A DNA stretch of 64,000 nt, from positions 1,550,001-1,614,000 of the forward strand of contig NZ_CP012034.1 of NCBI RefSeq assembly GCF_001050475.1, in the 5' to 3' direction. Both the position numbers and the translations under genes were made by a program. Positions 25,978 through 34,972 of the stretch are shown piece by piece; within the stretch, counting starts at the first letter, position 1; each line of letters begins with the position of its first letter. Origin of the DNA: Companilactobacillus ginsenosidimutans (GTDB taxonomy: Bacteria; Bacillota; Bacilli; Lactobacillales; Lactobacillaceae). The notes beneath the pieces are model-generated. The model was not told where the DNA came from. It was given only the letters and a program-made list of their open reading frames with translations, and searched no databases.

Positions 25978-28530
25978 ATGATTCGTGCAGAATGGGATTA
26001 CCTTAAGAAGCACAAATTCATGACAATCGTCCTTATTGCGATTATCTTTATTCCTTCTATATATGCGGTAACATTTTTGAAATCTATGTGGGATCCGTAT
26101 GGTGAACTGGAAAATATTCCGGTAGCCGTGGTCAACGAGGACCGTTCGACTACATATCAAGGAACCAAGTTGGCAGTTGGGAAAGACCTAGCAACCAACT
26201 TAAAGAAGTCATCAGCAATGGACTTCACAGTCTTGAATTCGAAAAAGCAAGCCAAAGACGGCTTGAATAATGGAAAATACTTTATGGTCATTACCATACC
26301 AAAAGATTTTTCCAAAAACGCTACAACCTTGTTGAATAAGAAACCAGAGAAAATGGTTTTGCATTATGAAACCAGTGCCGGTCATAACTACGTAGCCTCC
26401 AAAATGACCAGCTCGGCTGCACAGTCAGCGGCAAATAGTGTTTCTCAACAAGTAACCAAAACTTACTCGAAAACGATGTTCTCTTCTATTAAAAAGTTAA
26501 GCAAGGGAATGTCAGACGCCGCCTCTGGTAGTAAAAAATTAGGTGACGGAACGACCAAGTTAGTGTCAGCTAACGACACGATGACGACTGGATTAGACCA
26601 ACTGGCATCGAGCACCCTAACTTTCGCCAATGGAGCAACAACCTTGAATAATGGGTTGAGCACATACATTAGTGGCGTTTCATCCGCCGCATCCGGAAGT
26701 CAAACTTTGGCAACTGGATTGCAGACGTTAAACGGAAGTACATCTACCCTAGCTAGTGGTGTTGGACAGTTAGCCAATGGTAGTGGCACGTTGGCATCTG
26801 GTGTACAAAGTTACACTAATGGCGTCAGCTCACTAAATTCCGGAGCTTCATCGTTAAGTTCCGGAACTAGTCAACTTGCAAGCGGTGCTGGAACTCTGGC
26901 AACCAATGCGGATACTTTGAATTCAGGCTTAGGTCAAATTTATCAAGCTAGTAATGAATTGACTCAACAATTGAAGCAAATCGGCAATGGTAGCACTAGT
27001 TCTGGTCAACTGAACCAAGTTAGTGGTTCAATCGACAACTTGCAAGGACAACTTGATAGTAGCAATTCATCTTCAGTTGCTGCTATCAAAGCAGATTTAG
27101 CTACTCTTCAACAAGAGATCGACAATCAAAGTCAAAATTCTAACTCAGCTTTGAAAGAAAAGCTTTCTGCCACGGCTGACCAGCAAGGATTAACTGAGGA
27201 TCAAAAAGCTGCAATGCTTGCGGCTGTTGACAGTTCTGACTCTGGTTCGAGTGATAACTCAGCCTTGAAGAGTTCCGCAAATGCTTTAAGTGCAGACTTG
27301 AATAATTTGGCAACACCAAGTGCTACAGTTAGTTCTTCTGATTTAACTACTGTCATCCAACAGTTAGCTAACGCATCAGAACAATTAACTGGTCAAATTC
27401 AAACTGCATCGAATGGAATGGGACAGTTATCAACTGGAATTAGTAGCTTGCAAGCAAATAGCAATCAACTTGCTTCAGGTGCAAATCAAATTTCAGCTGG
27501 TACAGTTCAATTGATGAACAACAATGCTACTTTAAATAATGGCGCAAGTTCTCTAAACAGTGGATTGAATTCACTGAATGGACAAGTGCCAACACTTACA
27601 GGTGGCATTGCTCAATTGAGTGACGGGGCCAACCAATTAAATTCTGGTCTCTCACAACTTGATGCTAATGGTGCTACTATTACTTCAGGTGCTGGTCAAT
27701 TGGCTAGTGGTGCAACGCAAATCAATAGCGGTGCTCAACAACTTCAATCAGGATCCTCACAAATGGGAACTGGTTTGAATCAATTGAGTGACGGAACAAC
27801 TGATTTAACCACATCGCTTGCTAACGGTGCCAAAGAGTCAAAAGTTAACCCTACTAAGTTAACTTATGACCAAGTAGCACAACCAACAACTACAAAACAC
27901 ACCGAACGTGATGATGCTCCAAATAACGGTACTGGTATGGCTCCATATATGATTTCCGTATCACTATTCGTTGGAGCACTGGCATTTAACCTGATGTTCG
28001 ACTTGTACACACCTAGAAAATACCCACACAGTGCTATGGGTTGGTGGGCAAGTAAAGCATCCCTCAAAACAGGTTTTGCCTTGTTTGAAAGTCTCTTGAT
28101 CTACTTGCTACTTACAACGATTGACGGACTTGCACCAGTTCATCCGTTCGCAACATTATTGATGATATTCTTGACCGGAACTACTTTCATGGAGATAGTT
28201 TCGTGGTTGAATTTAGTCGCAGGAAAAGTAGGATCCTTCATAAGTATGATTCTCCTAGTTCTCCAATTGGGTGGTTCCGCCGGGACTTACCCAATTCAGT
28301 TATCAAACGGTTTCTTCAATGCCATCCATCCATGGCTACCTATGTCTTATTCAGTAGACGGGTTTAGAGATACCTTGATGACCGGCAATTCATCCTGGCC
28401 GGAATTGTTAATATTATTCGCAATCACATTAGTCTTTATGGGATTGACAATGTTGTTCTACCTTAGAAGAAAATCACGTATCAAAGAGATGGACTTCCAC
28501 GAAGAACAAGCTGAACATTCAATCGTTTAG
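25978..28530 (+). CDS. YhgE/Pip-family ABC-2-type membrane protein
   Basis: 850 residues. It starts with MIRAEWDYLKKHKFM and one membrane helix, followed by the conserved PVAVVNEDRS. The large external region (about 190-630) is built of Ser/Gly/Ala-rich heptad-like repeats (ASGAxxLNSGLxxL pattern) that should form a long coiled coil. The C-terminus has about five helices. Homologues include phage infection protein Pip of Lactococcus and the EsaA/YueB phage receptors. The natural function is unclear and may be export or envelope maintenance. It is probably repressed by the divergent TetR. Confidence 0.9.
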   Translation: MIRAEWDYLKKHKFMTIVLIAIIFIPSIYAVTFLKSMWDPYGELENIPVAVVNEDRSTTYQGTKLAVGKDLATNLKKSSAMDFTVLNSKKQAKDGLNNGKYFMVITIPKDFSKNATTLLNKKPEKMVLHYETSAGHNYVASKMTSSAAQSAANSVSQQVTKTYSKTMFSSIKKLSKGMSDAASGSKKLGDGTTKLVSANDTMTTGLDQLASSTLTFANGATTLNNGLSTYISGVSSAASGSQTLATGLQTLNGSTSTLASGVGQLANGSGTLASGVQSYTNGVSSLNSGASSLSSGTSQLASGAGTLATNADTLNSGLGQIYQASNELTQQLKQIGNGSTSSGQLNQVSGSIDNLQGQLDSSNSSSVAAIKADLATLQQEIDNQSQNSNSALKEKLSATADQQGLTEDQKAAMLAAVDSSDSGSSDNSALKSSANALSADLNNLATPSATVSSSDLTTVIQQLANASEQLTGQIQTASNGMGQLSTGISSLQANSNQLASGANQISAGTVQLMNNNATLNNGASSLNSGLNSLNGQVPTLTGGIAQLSDGANQLNSGLSQLDANGATITSGAGQLASGATQINSGAQQLQSGSSQMGTGLNQLSDGTTDLTTSLANGAKESKVNPTKLTYDQVAQPTTTKHTERDDAPNNGTGMAPYMISVSLFVGALAFNLMFDLYTPRKYPHSAMGWWASKASLKTGFALFESLLIYLLLTTIDGLAPVHPFATLLMIFLTGTTFMEIVSWLNLVAGKVGSFISMILLVLQLGGSAGTYPIQLSNGFFNAIHPWLPMSYSVDGFRDTLMTGNSSWPELLILFAITLVFMGLTMLFYLRRKSRIKEMDFHEEQAEHSIV

Positions 28531-28589
28531 CCTGTTCTATCCTCCCCTACATATAAGAGTTGGTGTGCTTACCAACCCATAGGGCAACA

Positions 28590-28644
28590 TTCAAAAAAAT
28601 GGATTCGATCAAATCATTACGATTTGTATCGGATCCATTTTTTT
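28590..28644. terminator. Bidirectional terminator
   Basis: A long hairpin (AAAATGGAT...ATCCATTTTT, arms about 28594-28614 and 28620-28642) between convergent genes. Its right arm touches the stop codon of the ABC ATPase gene. Confidence 0.75.
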
Positions 28645-29398
28645 ATTCCGTGACACCAAAATTCAATTTATCTTGAATTTCACGTCTAAATTGTAAAAAT
28701 TCATCACTAGTCCGATTTCTCGGAAATTCCAATGGATTTGTCACAATCTCTTTGATACGACCAGGACGAGGTGTCATAACAATAATACGTGTACCCAGAT
28801 AGATAGCTTCATCAATATCGTGAGTAACTAAAATCATCGTAGTTTTAGTCTGTTGCCAGACCCGTTGAATGACATCTTGAACATCCGCACGAGTGAAAGC
28901 GTCTAAGGCTCCCATTGGTTCATCCAAAAGCAATAATTCAGGTTTCAAAACAATTGATCTAGCTAATGCGGCCCGTTGAGCCATACCACCGGAAACCTGA
29001 TGAGGATAAGCGTTTTCAAATCCCTTCAAACCCATCAATTCAATATATTGATTAACCAACTTTTTATCATAATTGTGGCCGTCGACGGCTTTTAAACCTG
29101 AGCTAATATTTTCTTTGATCGTCTCCCATGGAAATAAACTACCATGTTGGAAAACATAGCCTCTTGAAACATCAGGTTCTGTAATCAATTTATCATCGAC
29201 CGTAACCTGACCTTGTTCTGGTGTATCCAAGCCTGAAATCAATCGCAACAATGTCGTCTTACCACATCCAGAAGGACCAATTATGGAAATGAATTCACCA
29301 GATTCAACGTTAAAGTTGATATCTTCTAGGACATTGATTCGTTGTCCATTGTTATCATGTAAAATTCGATTTACATTATCTATCGTAAGTTGAGCCAT
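28643..29398 (-). CDS. ABC transporter ATPase, SsuB/TauB-like
   Basis: 251 residues. Walker A GPSGCGKTT at about 40, Q-loop FQHGSLFPW, signature VSGGMAQRAALAR, Walker B LLLLDEPMGALD and the switch histidine in LVTHDIDEA. It energises import by the permease and binding protein encoded upstream in the same operon. A GGAGGT site precedes the ATG. Similar to nitrate/sulfonate/taurine transporter ATPases. Confidence 0.92.
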   Translation of the reverse strand: MAQLTIDNVNRILHDNNGQRINVLEDINFNVESGEFISIIGPSGCGKTTLLRLISGLDTPEQGQVTVDDKLITEPDVSRGYVFQHGSLFPWETIKENISSGLKAVDGHNYDKKLVNQYIELMGLKGFENAYPHQVSGGMAQRAALARSIVLKPELLLLDEPMGALDAFTRADVQDVIQRVWQQTKTTMILVTHDIDEAIYLGTRIIVMTPRPGRIKEIVTNPLEFPRNRTSDEFLQFRREIQDKLNFGVTE

Positions 29399-29408
29399 AA
29401 TTTACCTC

Positions 29409-30428
29409 CTAATTAGTCCCTTGGCGCCAGCGCAAACTGTACTCTTGAATTTTTGTGATCAAACTGAAAATAACTGAGAATAGCACCGCCATAATAACGA
29501 TAGCCGCATACACTTGGGTGTAGTTCCCAACACCTTTTGCCCAGTTGATGTACCAACCAAGGCCTACTTTTGCGCCGATCATTTCTGAAATAACCAGCAT
29601 TGTAAATGACAGTCCCATAGCCGTGTATATACCAATGAAGATATTTGGCAAAGCTCCAGGAATGACCACTTTACGTATAATTTGTGACTCCGAAAATCCT
29701 AAAGTTTTGGCGGATTCAAAATAATCTACCGATATACTCTGAACACCACCAATAGTCATAAATGCTACCGGAAACCAAACAGAGAAAGCTATTAGAAAAA
29801 TTTCTGCCATATAACTAGTTGGAAAAATCACCATCGTTAACGGCATCCAGGCTGCTGCTGGAATAATACCGATAACTTTCAAAAATGGGAATGACCAGTA
29901 ATTAAACTGACGATATCTTCCCATGAATAGACCTAAAACCACTCCAATCAATGTTCCAATGATGAAACTAATCAACCAGAGACCGAGAGATGACCAAGTC
30001 GATGCCCACAATAATGCATGATCTGTCTGGATTTGGTCTAAAACTTGCGAGAAGCTAACGAAAAATGGTAGTTTGATAATCGCAAACTTTTCCGTCAATA
30101 AATCTTGAATAATCAGTAACAACCCCAATGAAGCGTTGAGTTGAGCAAAATGCCCACTGTACAATCTAATTTTTCCGTGAATAACTGCTCCTAAAGCATA
30201 GACGACTAATAAATAAACGAAGTATGCCGCAAGGAAAACTTTGTATGCGCCATTATTGACAAATTCCTGTGACGGCACGACTTGATTCTCAATATAAGCT
30301 GCCACAATAGTAACTAAACTGACAATATTCCAACTGCTTCGCCAGGGCTTCCAATACTTAGTTTCCGTTACTTCTTCTTCAGCTAATTTTTGTGGTTGCT
30401 TATTAGTTGATGTAGCTGTATCTGCCAT
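29409..30428 (-). CDS. ABC transporter permease, SsuC-like
   Basis: About 339 residues. An N-terminal extension with two or three extra helices precedes the binding-protein-dependent permease domain. The EAA-type loop is at ESAKTLGFSESQIIRKVVIPGALP. The extension makes it longer than typical SsuC (about 260). ATG 30428 is preferred because AGGTGGG then has proper spacing. It is the middle gene of the three-gene importer operon. Confidence 0.88.
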   Translation of the reverse strand: MADTATSTNKQPQKLAEEEVTETKYWKPWRSSWNIVSLVTIVAAYIENQVVPSQEFVNNGAYKVFLAAYFVYLLVVYALGAVIHGKIRLYSGHFAQLNASLGLLLIIQDLLTEKFAIIKLPFFVSFSQVLDQIQTDHALLWASTWSSLGLWLISFIIGTLIGVVLGLFMGRYRQFNYWSFPFLKVIGIIPAAAWMPLTMVIFPTSYMAEIFLIAFSVWFPVAFMTIGGVQSISVDYFESAKTLGFSESQIIRKVVIPGALPNIFIGIYTAMGLSFTMLVISEMIGAKVGLGWYINWAKGVGNYTQVYAAIVIMAVLFSVIFSLITKIQEYSLRWRQGTN

Positions 30429-30439
30429 TTCCATCCCAC

Positions 30440-31486
30440 CTACTCACTCAATTTTGGATCCCAATATGCTTGCTTAAGTAATTGAGAATTCTTAGTATCC
30501 TTCTTCAAATAACCAGCTTTTTTAAGTTGGGAAATATAATAATTCAAATCTTGTTTACCTTGAGATACGTTCAAATGAAAATGTTCATCCTTAATGATTT
30601 GAGTTACATTTTTCTGATTAATAAACTTAGTTTTAGAAACATAGCCTTTAGTAAGTTCGATCTTGGCAGTTTCTTCAGGATGCTTGTTGATCCATTCAGC
30701 AGCTTCTTGATAAGACTTGGCAATAGCTTTTGCCTTGGCTGGATTAGATTGAATTAAACGATTTGAGATATAAAGATAACAGCATGAGCCCATTTTCTTC
30801 ATTCCCATGGCAGCCATTTTGTCGCTACCAGTTGAATTATTATTATCGATAATTGCTTTAAAACCACTTTCTTGTTGAGCTTGGTAAGCATATGGATCAA
30901 CGGTACCAATGGCATCAACTTCACCCTTTTCAGCGGCTTTTGCCAATAAATCAGTACTAAATACTTTCCAAGTAACATCCTTTTTAGGATCTAATCCTGC
31001 ATGAGTCAAAGCAATAGATGTTACATATTGAGGCGTTGAACCTTGAGCCGGAATACCAATAGTCTTACCTTTCAAATCTTTGACGCTAGTAATGTTTGAA
31101 CCCTTTGGAACAAGTAATTTGATACATCCCTGATGGATACCGCCGACAGCTTTAATTTGTGCACCATTTTGAATTGCTGGTAAATATTGAAAATCACCAT
31201 TTTGAGCATCATATTTACCACTAGCAAATCCAGCTTCCAAATCACTAATATCGCGCGGATTAGCAACTAAGTCCGCCTTCAAACCATTTTTCTTAAAAAA
31301 TCCTTTTTCATAAGCAATGTAATTAGGCGCATTACATACCGAACCATCTTTGGCCGGAACTGTAATTGAACCGTACTTATAATCCTTACTTGTGGCACTC
31401 TTACTTGAATTGTTGCTACAACCTACTAATACAAATGTAATAGCCAGCACACCAACAATTAACCCAATAAATTTTTTAATCTTCAT
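30440..31486 (-). CDS. ABC transporter substrate-binding lipoprotein, SsuA/NMT1-like
   Basis: 348 residues. A lipoprotein signal with lipobox VLVGC (Cys about 24) precedes a type II periplasmic-binding-protein fold of the SsuA/TauA/NMT1 group (GSVCNAPNYIAYEKGFFKKN, PRDISDLEAGFASGKYDA, GKTIGIPAQGSTPQYV). Ligands in this group are sulfonates, taurine, nitrate or thiamine precursors. The T-box upstream ties the operon to sulfur amino-acid starvation, which favours a sulfur-containing ligand. ATG 31486 follows GGGGGG. Confidence 0.9.
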   Translation of the reverse strand: MKIKKFIGLIVGVLAITFVLVGCSNNSSKSATSKDYKYGSITVPAKDGSVCNAPNYIAYEKGFFKKNGLKADLVANPRDISDLEAGFASGKYDAQNGDFQYLPAIQNGAQIKAVGGIHQGCIKLLVPKGSNITSVKDLKGKTIGIPAQGSTPQYVTSIALTHAGLDPKKDVTWKVFSTDLLAKAAEKGEVDAIGTVDPYAYQAQQESGFKAIIDNNNSTGSDKMAAMGMKKMGSCCYLYISNRLIQSNPAKAKAIAKSYQEAAEWINKHPEETAKIELTKGYVSKTKFINQKNVTQIIKDEHFHLNVSQGKQDLNYYISQLKKAGYLKKDTKNSQLLKQAYWDPKLSE

Positions 31487-31504
31487 CCTCAAATCCCCCC
31501 AGTA

Positions 31505-31735
31505 ATTTTGAAACAAAAAAACGCCCACTGTCACAATGACAAAGGACGTTCTCACGTGTTACCACCTTTATTCGAGCACCTCTCACGAGGCACTCCTCAA
31601 TAAGAAAAAATTCTTCACCCGATAACGGCGGCAACCGACGCATTAATGCATATCAATTTGCGAACCATATTCAGTAATCACTAATCGTCGATTCTCAACA
31701 AACACGACTCTCTGTGTAGTAGTAAATTACTTACT
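31505..31735 (-). promoter_or_regulatory. T-box riboswitch of the SsuABC-like operon
   Basis: On the minus strand the T-box core GGTGGTAACACG lies at 31566-31555. It is followed by ACGTCC and a terminator (AACGTCC...GGGCGTT plus T7) at about 31550-31514. The upstream part (31725-31570) has room for stem I, and a candidate methionine specifier ATG is at 31668-31666. The leader begins directly after the stop of the neighbouring cystathionine lyase/synthase gene, so readthrough from that gene also enters it. Confidence 0.85.
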
Positions 31736-32902
31736 CAAACGCAAAACTATTTTATTAGCTAAAAGTTGTTCAAATCCGCAAGCTAAATCGCTGATCAAGT
31801 CCTTGGGATCTTCGATTCCTACTGACAAACGTAAAAGCTGGTGACTAATACCTGCAGCTTTCAAATCTTTTTCTGACAATTCAGCGTGGCTCATCTTATA
31901 AGGAACCTCAACCAAACTCTCCACAGCACCAAGGCTTACAGCGAGTTGAATTATCCTCAGCCCCTCAACAAACTTTGTCGCATCAAAATCGTCACGAATT
32001 TCAAAGGAAACAATGCCACCATATCCGTTCGTTTCATCTTCAGCAATTTCGTGGTCGAGACTACCTTCGATTCCCGGATAATAAATTTTTGAAACCTCGG
32101 GACGACTCTGCAAGAACTTAACAATCTTTGCTGCGTTGCTCAAATGTCGGTCCATTCTGACCCCCAAAGTTTGAATCCCACGACGAACCAAATTGGAATC
32201 TTCTGGAGAAAGTACAGCACCAATACTATTTTGGTTAAAGTAAATTTTCTCAGCAATCTTTGGATCCTTGGCAACGGCCACTCCAGCGCAGACGTCGGAA
32301 TGTCCGGACAAGTATTTCGTTGCTGAATGAATAACTACGTCAGCCCCCAAATCCAAAGGTCTCTGCAAGTATGGTGTTAAGAAAGTGTTGTCAACAATTG
32401 TCAGCAAGCCATGCTGCTTGGCAATTTTAGAAACATCTTTAACGCTGGTTACTTTCAATAATGGATTGGTAAAACTTTCGAAGTAAATTGCCTTGGTATT
32501 AGGTTGAATTGCTTGTTCAACTTCTTCCAAATTCTGGGTATCTACTTCAGTAAATTTCAAATCCCAACGTTTGAAAAATTCGTTAACCAATCTGAATGTT
32601 CCACCATAAATTTCTTTACCAATGATGATGTGATCGCCGGCTTTAAAAATTGAAAGCACAGCGTGAATTGCCGCAATTCCTGAAGAAAAGGCAAATCCAC
32701 GGACGCCATTTTCAAGCAACGCAACTTGCTCCTCCAAATAATTTCTTGTTGGATTACCAGAGCGTTCGTAATCGTAATCAACTTTGGCACCAACTTTTGG
32801 ATAAATGTAAGTTGATGAATTATATATCGGCACATTAACAGCACCTGTATTATTGTCATGTTGTGGTTTTCCGTGAACCAACTTTGTATCAAATTCAGTC
32901 AT
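31727..32902 (-). CDS. Cystathionine gamma-synthase/lyase, PLP-dependent
   Basis: 391 residues, the usual length of the Cys/Met-metabolism PLP family. The start is ATG 32902 with AGGAGGA. Longer in-frame readings run back through the T-box and are not real. The PLP lysine is in HSATKYLSGHSD, with YERSGNPTRNYLE near the N-terminus and SSGIAAIHAVL for cofactor phosphate binding. Sequence alone does not separate cystathionine gamma-synthase (metB), gamma-lyase (mccB) and related activities. The T-box supports a methionine or cysteine role. Confidence 0.93.
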   Translation of the reverse strand: MTEFDTKLVHGKPQHDNNTGAVNVPIYNSSTYIYPKVGAKVDYDYERSGNPTRNYLEEQVALLENGVRGFAFSSGIAAIHAVLSIFKAGDHIIIGKEIYGGTFRLVNEFFKRWDLKFTEVDTQNLEEVEQAIQPNTKAIYFESFTNPLLKVTSVKDVSKIAKQHGLLTIVDNTFLTPYLQRPLDLGADVVIHSATKYLSGHSDVCAGVAVAKDPKIAEKIYFNQNSIGAVLSPEDSNLVRRGIQTLGVRMDRHLSNAAKIVKFLQSRPEVSKIYYPGIEGSLDHEIAEDETNGYGGIVSFEIRDDFDATKFVEGLRIIQLAVSLGAVESLVEVPYKMSHAELSEKDLKAAGISHQLLRLSVGIEDPKDLISDLACGFEQLLANKIVLRLSK

Positions 32903-32924
32903 AAGAATTTTCCTCCTCTTCTTG

Positions 32925-33205
32925 AACAAAAAAGTCGCCCCCGCACAGAATTCATCTGTACAGGGACGACTATTAATCGTGTTACCACCCAAATTCGTGT
33001 TAATGTTGCCACTAACGCCTCTAAGGCACAAACATGCCCGGGATTTTATCGTGTTCCCCACGTACCTCAAGCTTGCACTATTGGTAATTGCTCGGAGCTC
33101 ATGTTCGGAAAACTTTTAAGTCCACTCTTTCACTAACAGTGGTCGCTATCCAACTCTAATAATTTTCTTACTCTTCTCGTCAACACAAGTTATTTAATTG
33201 ACACA
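32925..33205 (-). promoter_or_regulatory. T-box riboswitch of the cystathionine lyase/synthase gene
   Basis: The minus-strand core TGGGTGGTAACACG lies at 32991-32978, followed by CGTCCCTG and a terminator hairpin (GTCGTCCC...GGGGCGAC then T6) at about 32969-32928. In stem I a CCACT/AGTGG helix is visible, and the 3' strand reads GAACATGAGC, giving ATG (33102-33100) as candidate Met specifier. Uncharged tRNA would stabilise the antiterminator and allow transcription. Confidence 0.88.
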
Positions 33206-33234
33206 AATATACGAGTCCTTCGATTGATTGTCAA
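33206..33234 (-). promoter_or_regulatory. Promoter of the T-box-controlled lyase gene
   Basis: Consensus TTGACA (33234-33229) and TATATT (33211-33206) with a 17-base spacer on the minus strand, just ahead of the T-box leader. Confidence 0.75.
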
Positions 33235-33268
33235 CACCGTTTTCTAATTTAATTTTAATAAAGTGAAT

Positions 33269-33424
33269 TTATTTTTCTCTCTCCGAATATAGTTTTCTTC
33301 GAGCTTCACGTGCTTCGGCGTTAAGGGCTCTACGCTCTTCTTCAGTAACAACGTGTACTTGTCCGTGCCACAACCGATTATTTTCAGCTATAAGAGCATC
33401 TAATTCCTTCGCGTCTTTATTCAT
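33269..33424 (-). CDS. Short ENNRL-family protein A1
   Basis: 51 residues, not long enough for ordinary ORF cut-offs. Its core KELDALIAENNRLWHGQVHV and following TEEE helix are nearly the same as in the upstream neighbour A2 and recognisably shared with B1 and B2 (34.7-35.2 kb). The ATG overlaps the end of A2 (GAATGAATAA), which implies translational coupling. It is highly charged, probably helical, with no signal peptide. The function is unknown. Confidence 0.7.
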   Translation of the reverse strand: MNKDAKELDALIAENNRLWHGQVHVVTEEERRALNAEAREARRKLYSEREK

Positions 33425-33584
33425 TCCATTTGGCTTTCTGTCTCAAATGTAATTTCCACTTTTCCTCTCGGACTTCTTCAGCAAGTATTTTCATTTCTTC
33501 TTTAGTTGCTACATGGATTTCACCATGCCAGAGTCGGTTATTTTCCGCTATCAATGCGTCTAACTCTTTCATATCATTATTCAT
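33417..33584 (-). CDS. Short ENNRL-family protein A2
   Basis: 55 residues, ATG 33584 behind GGGAGG. The core MKELDALIAENNRLWHGEIH aligns with A1 at nearly every position over 25 residues, so the two are tandem duplicates. A basic C-terminal tail (RQKAKW) follows a glutamate-rich helix. It overlaps A1 by 8 bases. The function is unknown. Conservation of the core across four copies in 2 kb argues that these are real proteins. Confidence 0.72.
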   Translation of the reverse strand: MNNDMKELDALIAENNRLWHGEIHVATKEEMKILAEEVREEKWKLHLRQKAKWNE

Positions 33585-33605
33585 CGAAACTTGCCTCCCG
33601 ACATT

Positions 33606-34028
33606 TCATTCTCCACAAATTTTTCGAATCGTCTTCACGGAAATATTCTCGTGATAATTCTGGTCAATATACTCATGAACCAACTTACAGTCAGTCCCAA
33701 ATTTTTTCTTTAGTGAACTAATAAAGCCTCTAGCTTCATCAGTTAAATTAGAATTTCTTGACTCACTCACACGAAATTTGCCACTAAACTTATTTTGAGC
33801 ATGCTCTGCCGCAAGTTCAGCTTTCTTATCTTCCAGCAAATTTCTCAATTGAGAATTCTCATTTTGCAATTCTTCAACCGTATCTTCAAGATTTCCAATT
33901 CTTAAAATAAATTCTCCGACGACAGACTGATATTTTTTCACCTTATCAGAGTAATGTTGGTTATTTATTTTTAAATTTTCATATGTCAGCGCTGAAATAA
34001 TTACTGAATCGGCACTTAATTGAAACAC
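33606..34028 (-). CDS. Coiled-coil hypothetical protein, possibly the 3' part of a split gene
   Basis: 140 residues from a GTG at 34028 that has no ribosome binding site. Residues about 40-75 form a coiled coil (LEDTVEELQNENSQLRNLLE). The C-terminus (TDEARGFISSLKKKFG to ISVKTIRKICGE) looks like a small helix-turn-helix. The frame is open further upstream to the TAG that ends the nuclease-like ORF at 34146, and the 39 intervening codons are protein-like. It may be a separate gene with an unusual start, or the remainder of a larger, interrupted gene. Confidence 0.5.
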   Translation of the reverse strand: MFQLSADSVIISALTYENLKINNQHYSDKVKKYQSVVGEFILRIGNLEDTVEELQNENSQLRNLLEDKKAELAAEHAQNKFSGKFRVSESRNSNLTDEARGFISSLKKKFGTDCKLVHEYIDQNYHENISVKTIRKICGE

Positions 34029-34145
34029 ATTGGAGAGTTGTTTATATTTCTTGATACATTTGGTTGTTTCTACCTCATCAACGATATCAGATCTACGATA
34101 GGGCTGTCCTGAAAAATAACCTCGAGAGTGTTTAGTATAGTTGGC

Positions 34146-34517
34146 CTATGTTCCAGTTTTACTATCCTTCACATCCAAAATAAATTTCTCAAGTATCTCT
34201 TCAACTCGTTCAAAATCTCCATAGTGAATTACTAACAAGGGAACATTGTACTGCTTACAATAGAGAATCCGCGCTTGTCCATTTTTAGAAACTCGATTCC
34301 AGGCATCCATGGCCTCTGGAGTCTTGTTGATTGGAGCGTAATGCTGTGACCCATTATATTCAACTATTGCTTGAGACCCACCAATATCCAAAGCAAAGTC
34401 AACCGGTAAGAACGAACTATCATTTGGCGATTTTAAATCCTTAAAAATTTTTTCTCTAACGAATGAAATCTTTTTGCGAATTAAAATACTATTAACTAGA
34501 TCCTCTCCCTTGGACAT
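34146..34517 (-). CDS. PD-(D/E)XK-like (Vsr/DUF559-type) endonuclease domain protein
   Basis: 123 residues. The layout GE at residues 4-5, LPVDFAL with Asp40, then AIVEYNGSQHY with Glu53 and the QHY triplet is that of very-short-patch-repair-like or homing-endonuclease-like nucleases found in phages and mobile genes. The C-terminal ARILYCKQYNVPLLVIHYGD is the typical last strand pair. ATG 34517 is used, and a TTG three codons upstream is nearer to the GGAGA. It is followed in frame by the coiled-coil ORF after one TAG. Confidence 0.65.
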   Translation of the reverse strand: MSKGEDLVNSILIRKKISFVREKIFKDLKSPNDSSFLPVDFALDIGGSQAIVEYNGSQHYAPINKTPEAMDAWNRVSKNGQARILYCKQYNVPLLVIHYGDFERVEEILEKFILDVKDSKTGT

Positions 34518-34662
34518 AACGAACAATCGTCTCCTTAAAAAACATCTTATTTATTAATATTTTAACTACTGTTTTAAGGTAAAACCACGAGTAAACGTTT
34601 CAATGAAAAAGACTATATTTTTGATGTAATTGTTCATATTTAAACTAATTTATATTAAATAC

Positions 34663-34869
34663 TTATGATTTCCATTTACTTTTGAATTCTTTTACTATTC
34701 GTGCATTTTCTTCTTTGTGCTCTTCTTTATGTTTTTTAATTGCGTCAATTGATCTTTGCCTTTCCTCAGGGGTCTCCTCATGTGGCGGATATTTTAACAT
34801 CAATCGATTATTCTCGTCGATCAATTCATCCAAATCCATATTTTCATAATCTAATTTACGTTCACTCAT
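34663..34869 (-). CDS. Short ENNRL-family protein B2
   Basis: 68 residues. The first 35 residues (core LDELIDENNRLMLKYPPHEE) are identical to B1. The rest is a charged helix that has diverged. ATG 34869 is chosen by analogy with B1. It is a recent tandem duplicate of B1, since flanking non-coding sequence (TGTAATTGTTCATATTTA near 34.63 and 34.94 kb) is duplicated too. Confidence 0.75.
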   Translation of the reverse strand: MSERKLDYENMDLDELIDENNRLMLKYPPHEETPEERQRSIDAIKKHKEEHKEENARIVKEFKSKWKS

Positions 34870-34972
34870 TCTCGACATTTCCAATATTAAAATCGGCATT
34901 TTAAAGTGATACCACACTCAGCAGTTTTCCGTGTAATTGTTCATATTTATCTTAAATGAAAAGAAATAATCA

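Noticed and set aside
31727-33070. Long N-terminal extension of the cystathionine lyase/synthase
   Set aside because: The extra 56 codons lie inside the T-box terminator. ATG 32902 has a strong AGGAGGA site and gives the family length.
33206-33268. Terminator for the short ENNRL operon
   Set aside because: No hairpin with T-run is visible here. The stretch is occupied by the promoter of the T-box transcript.
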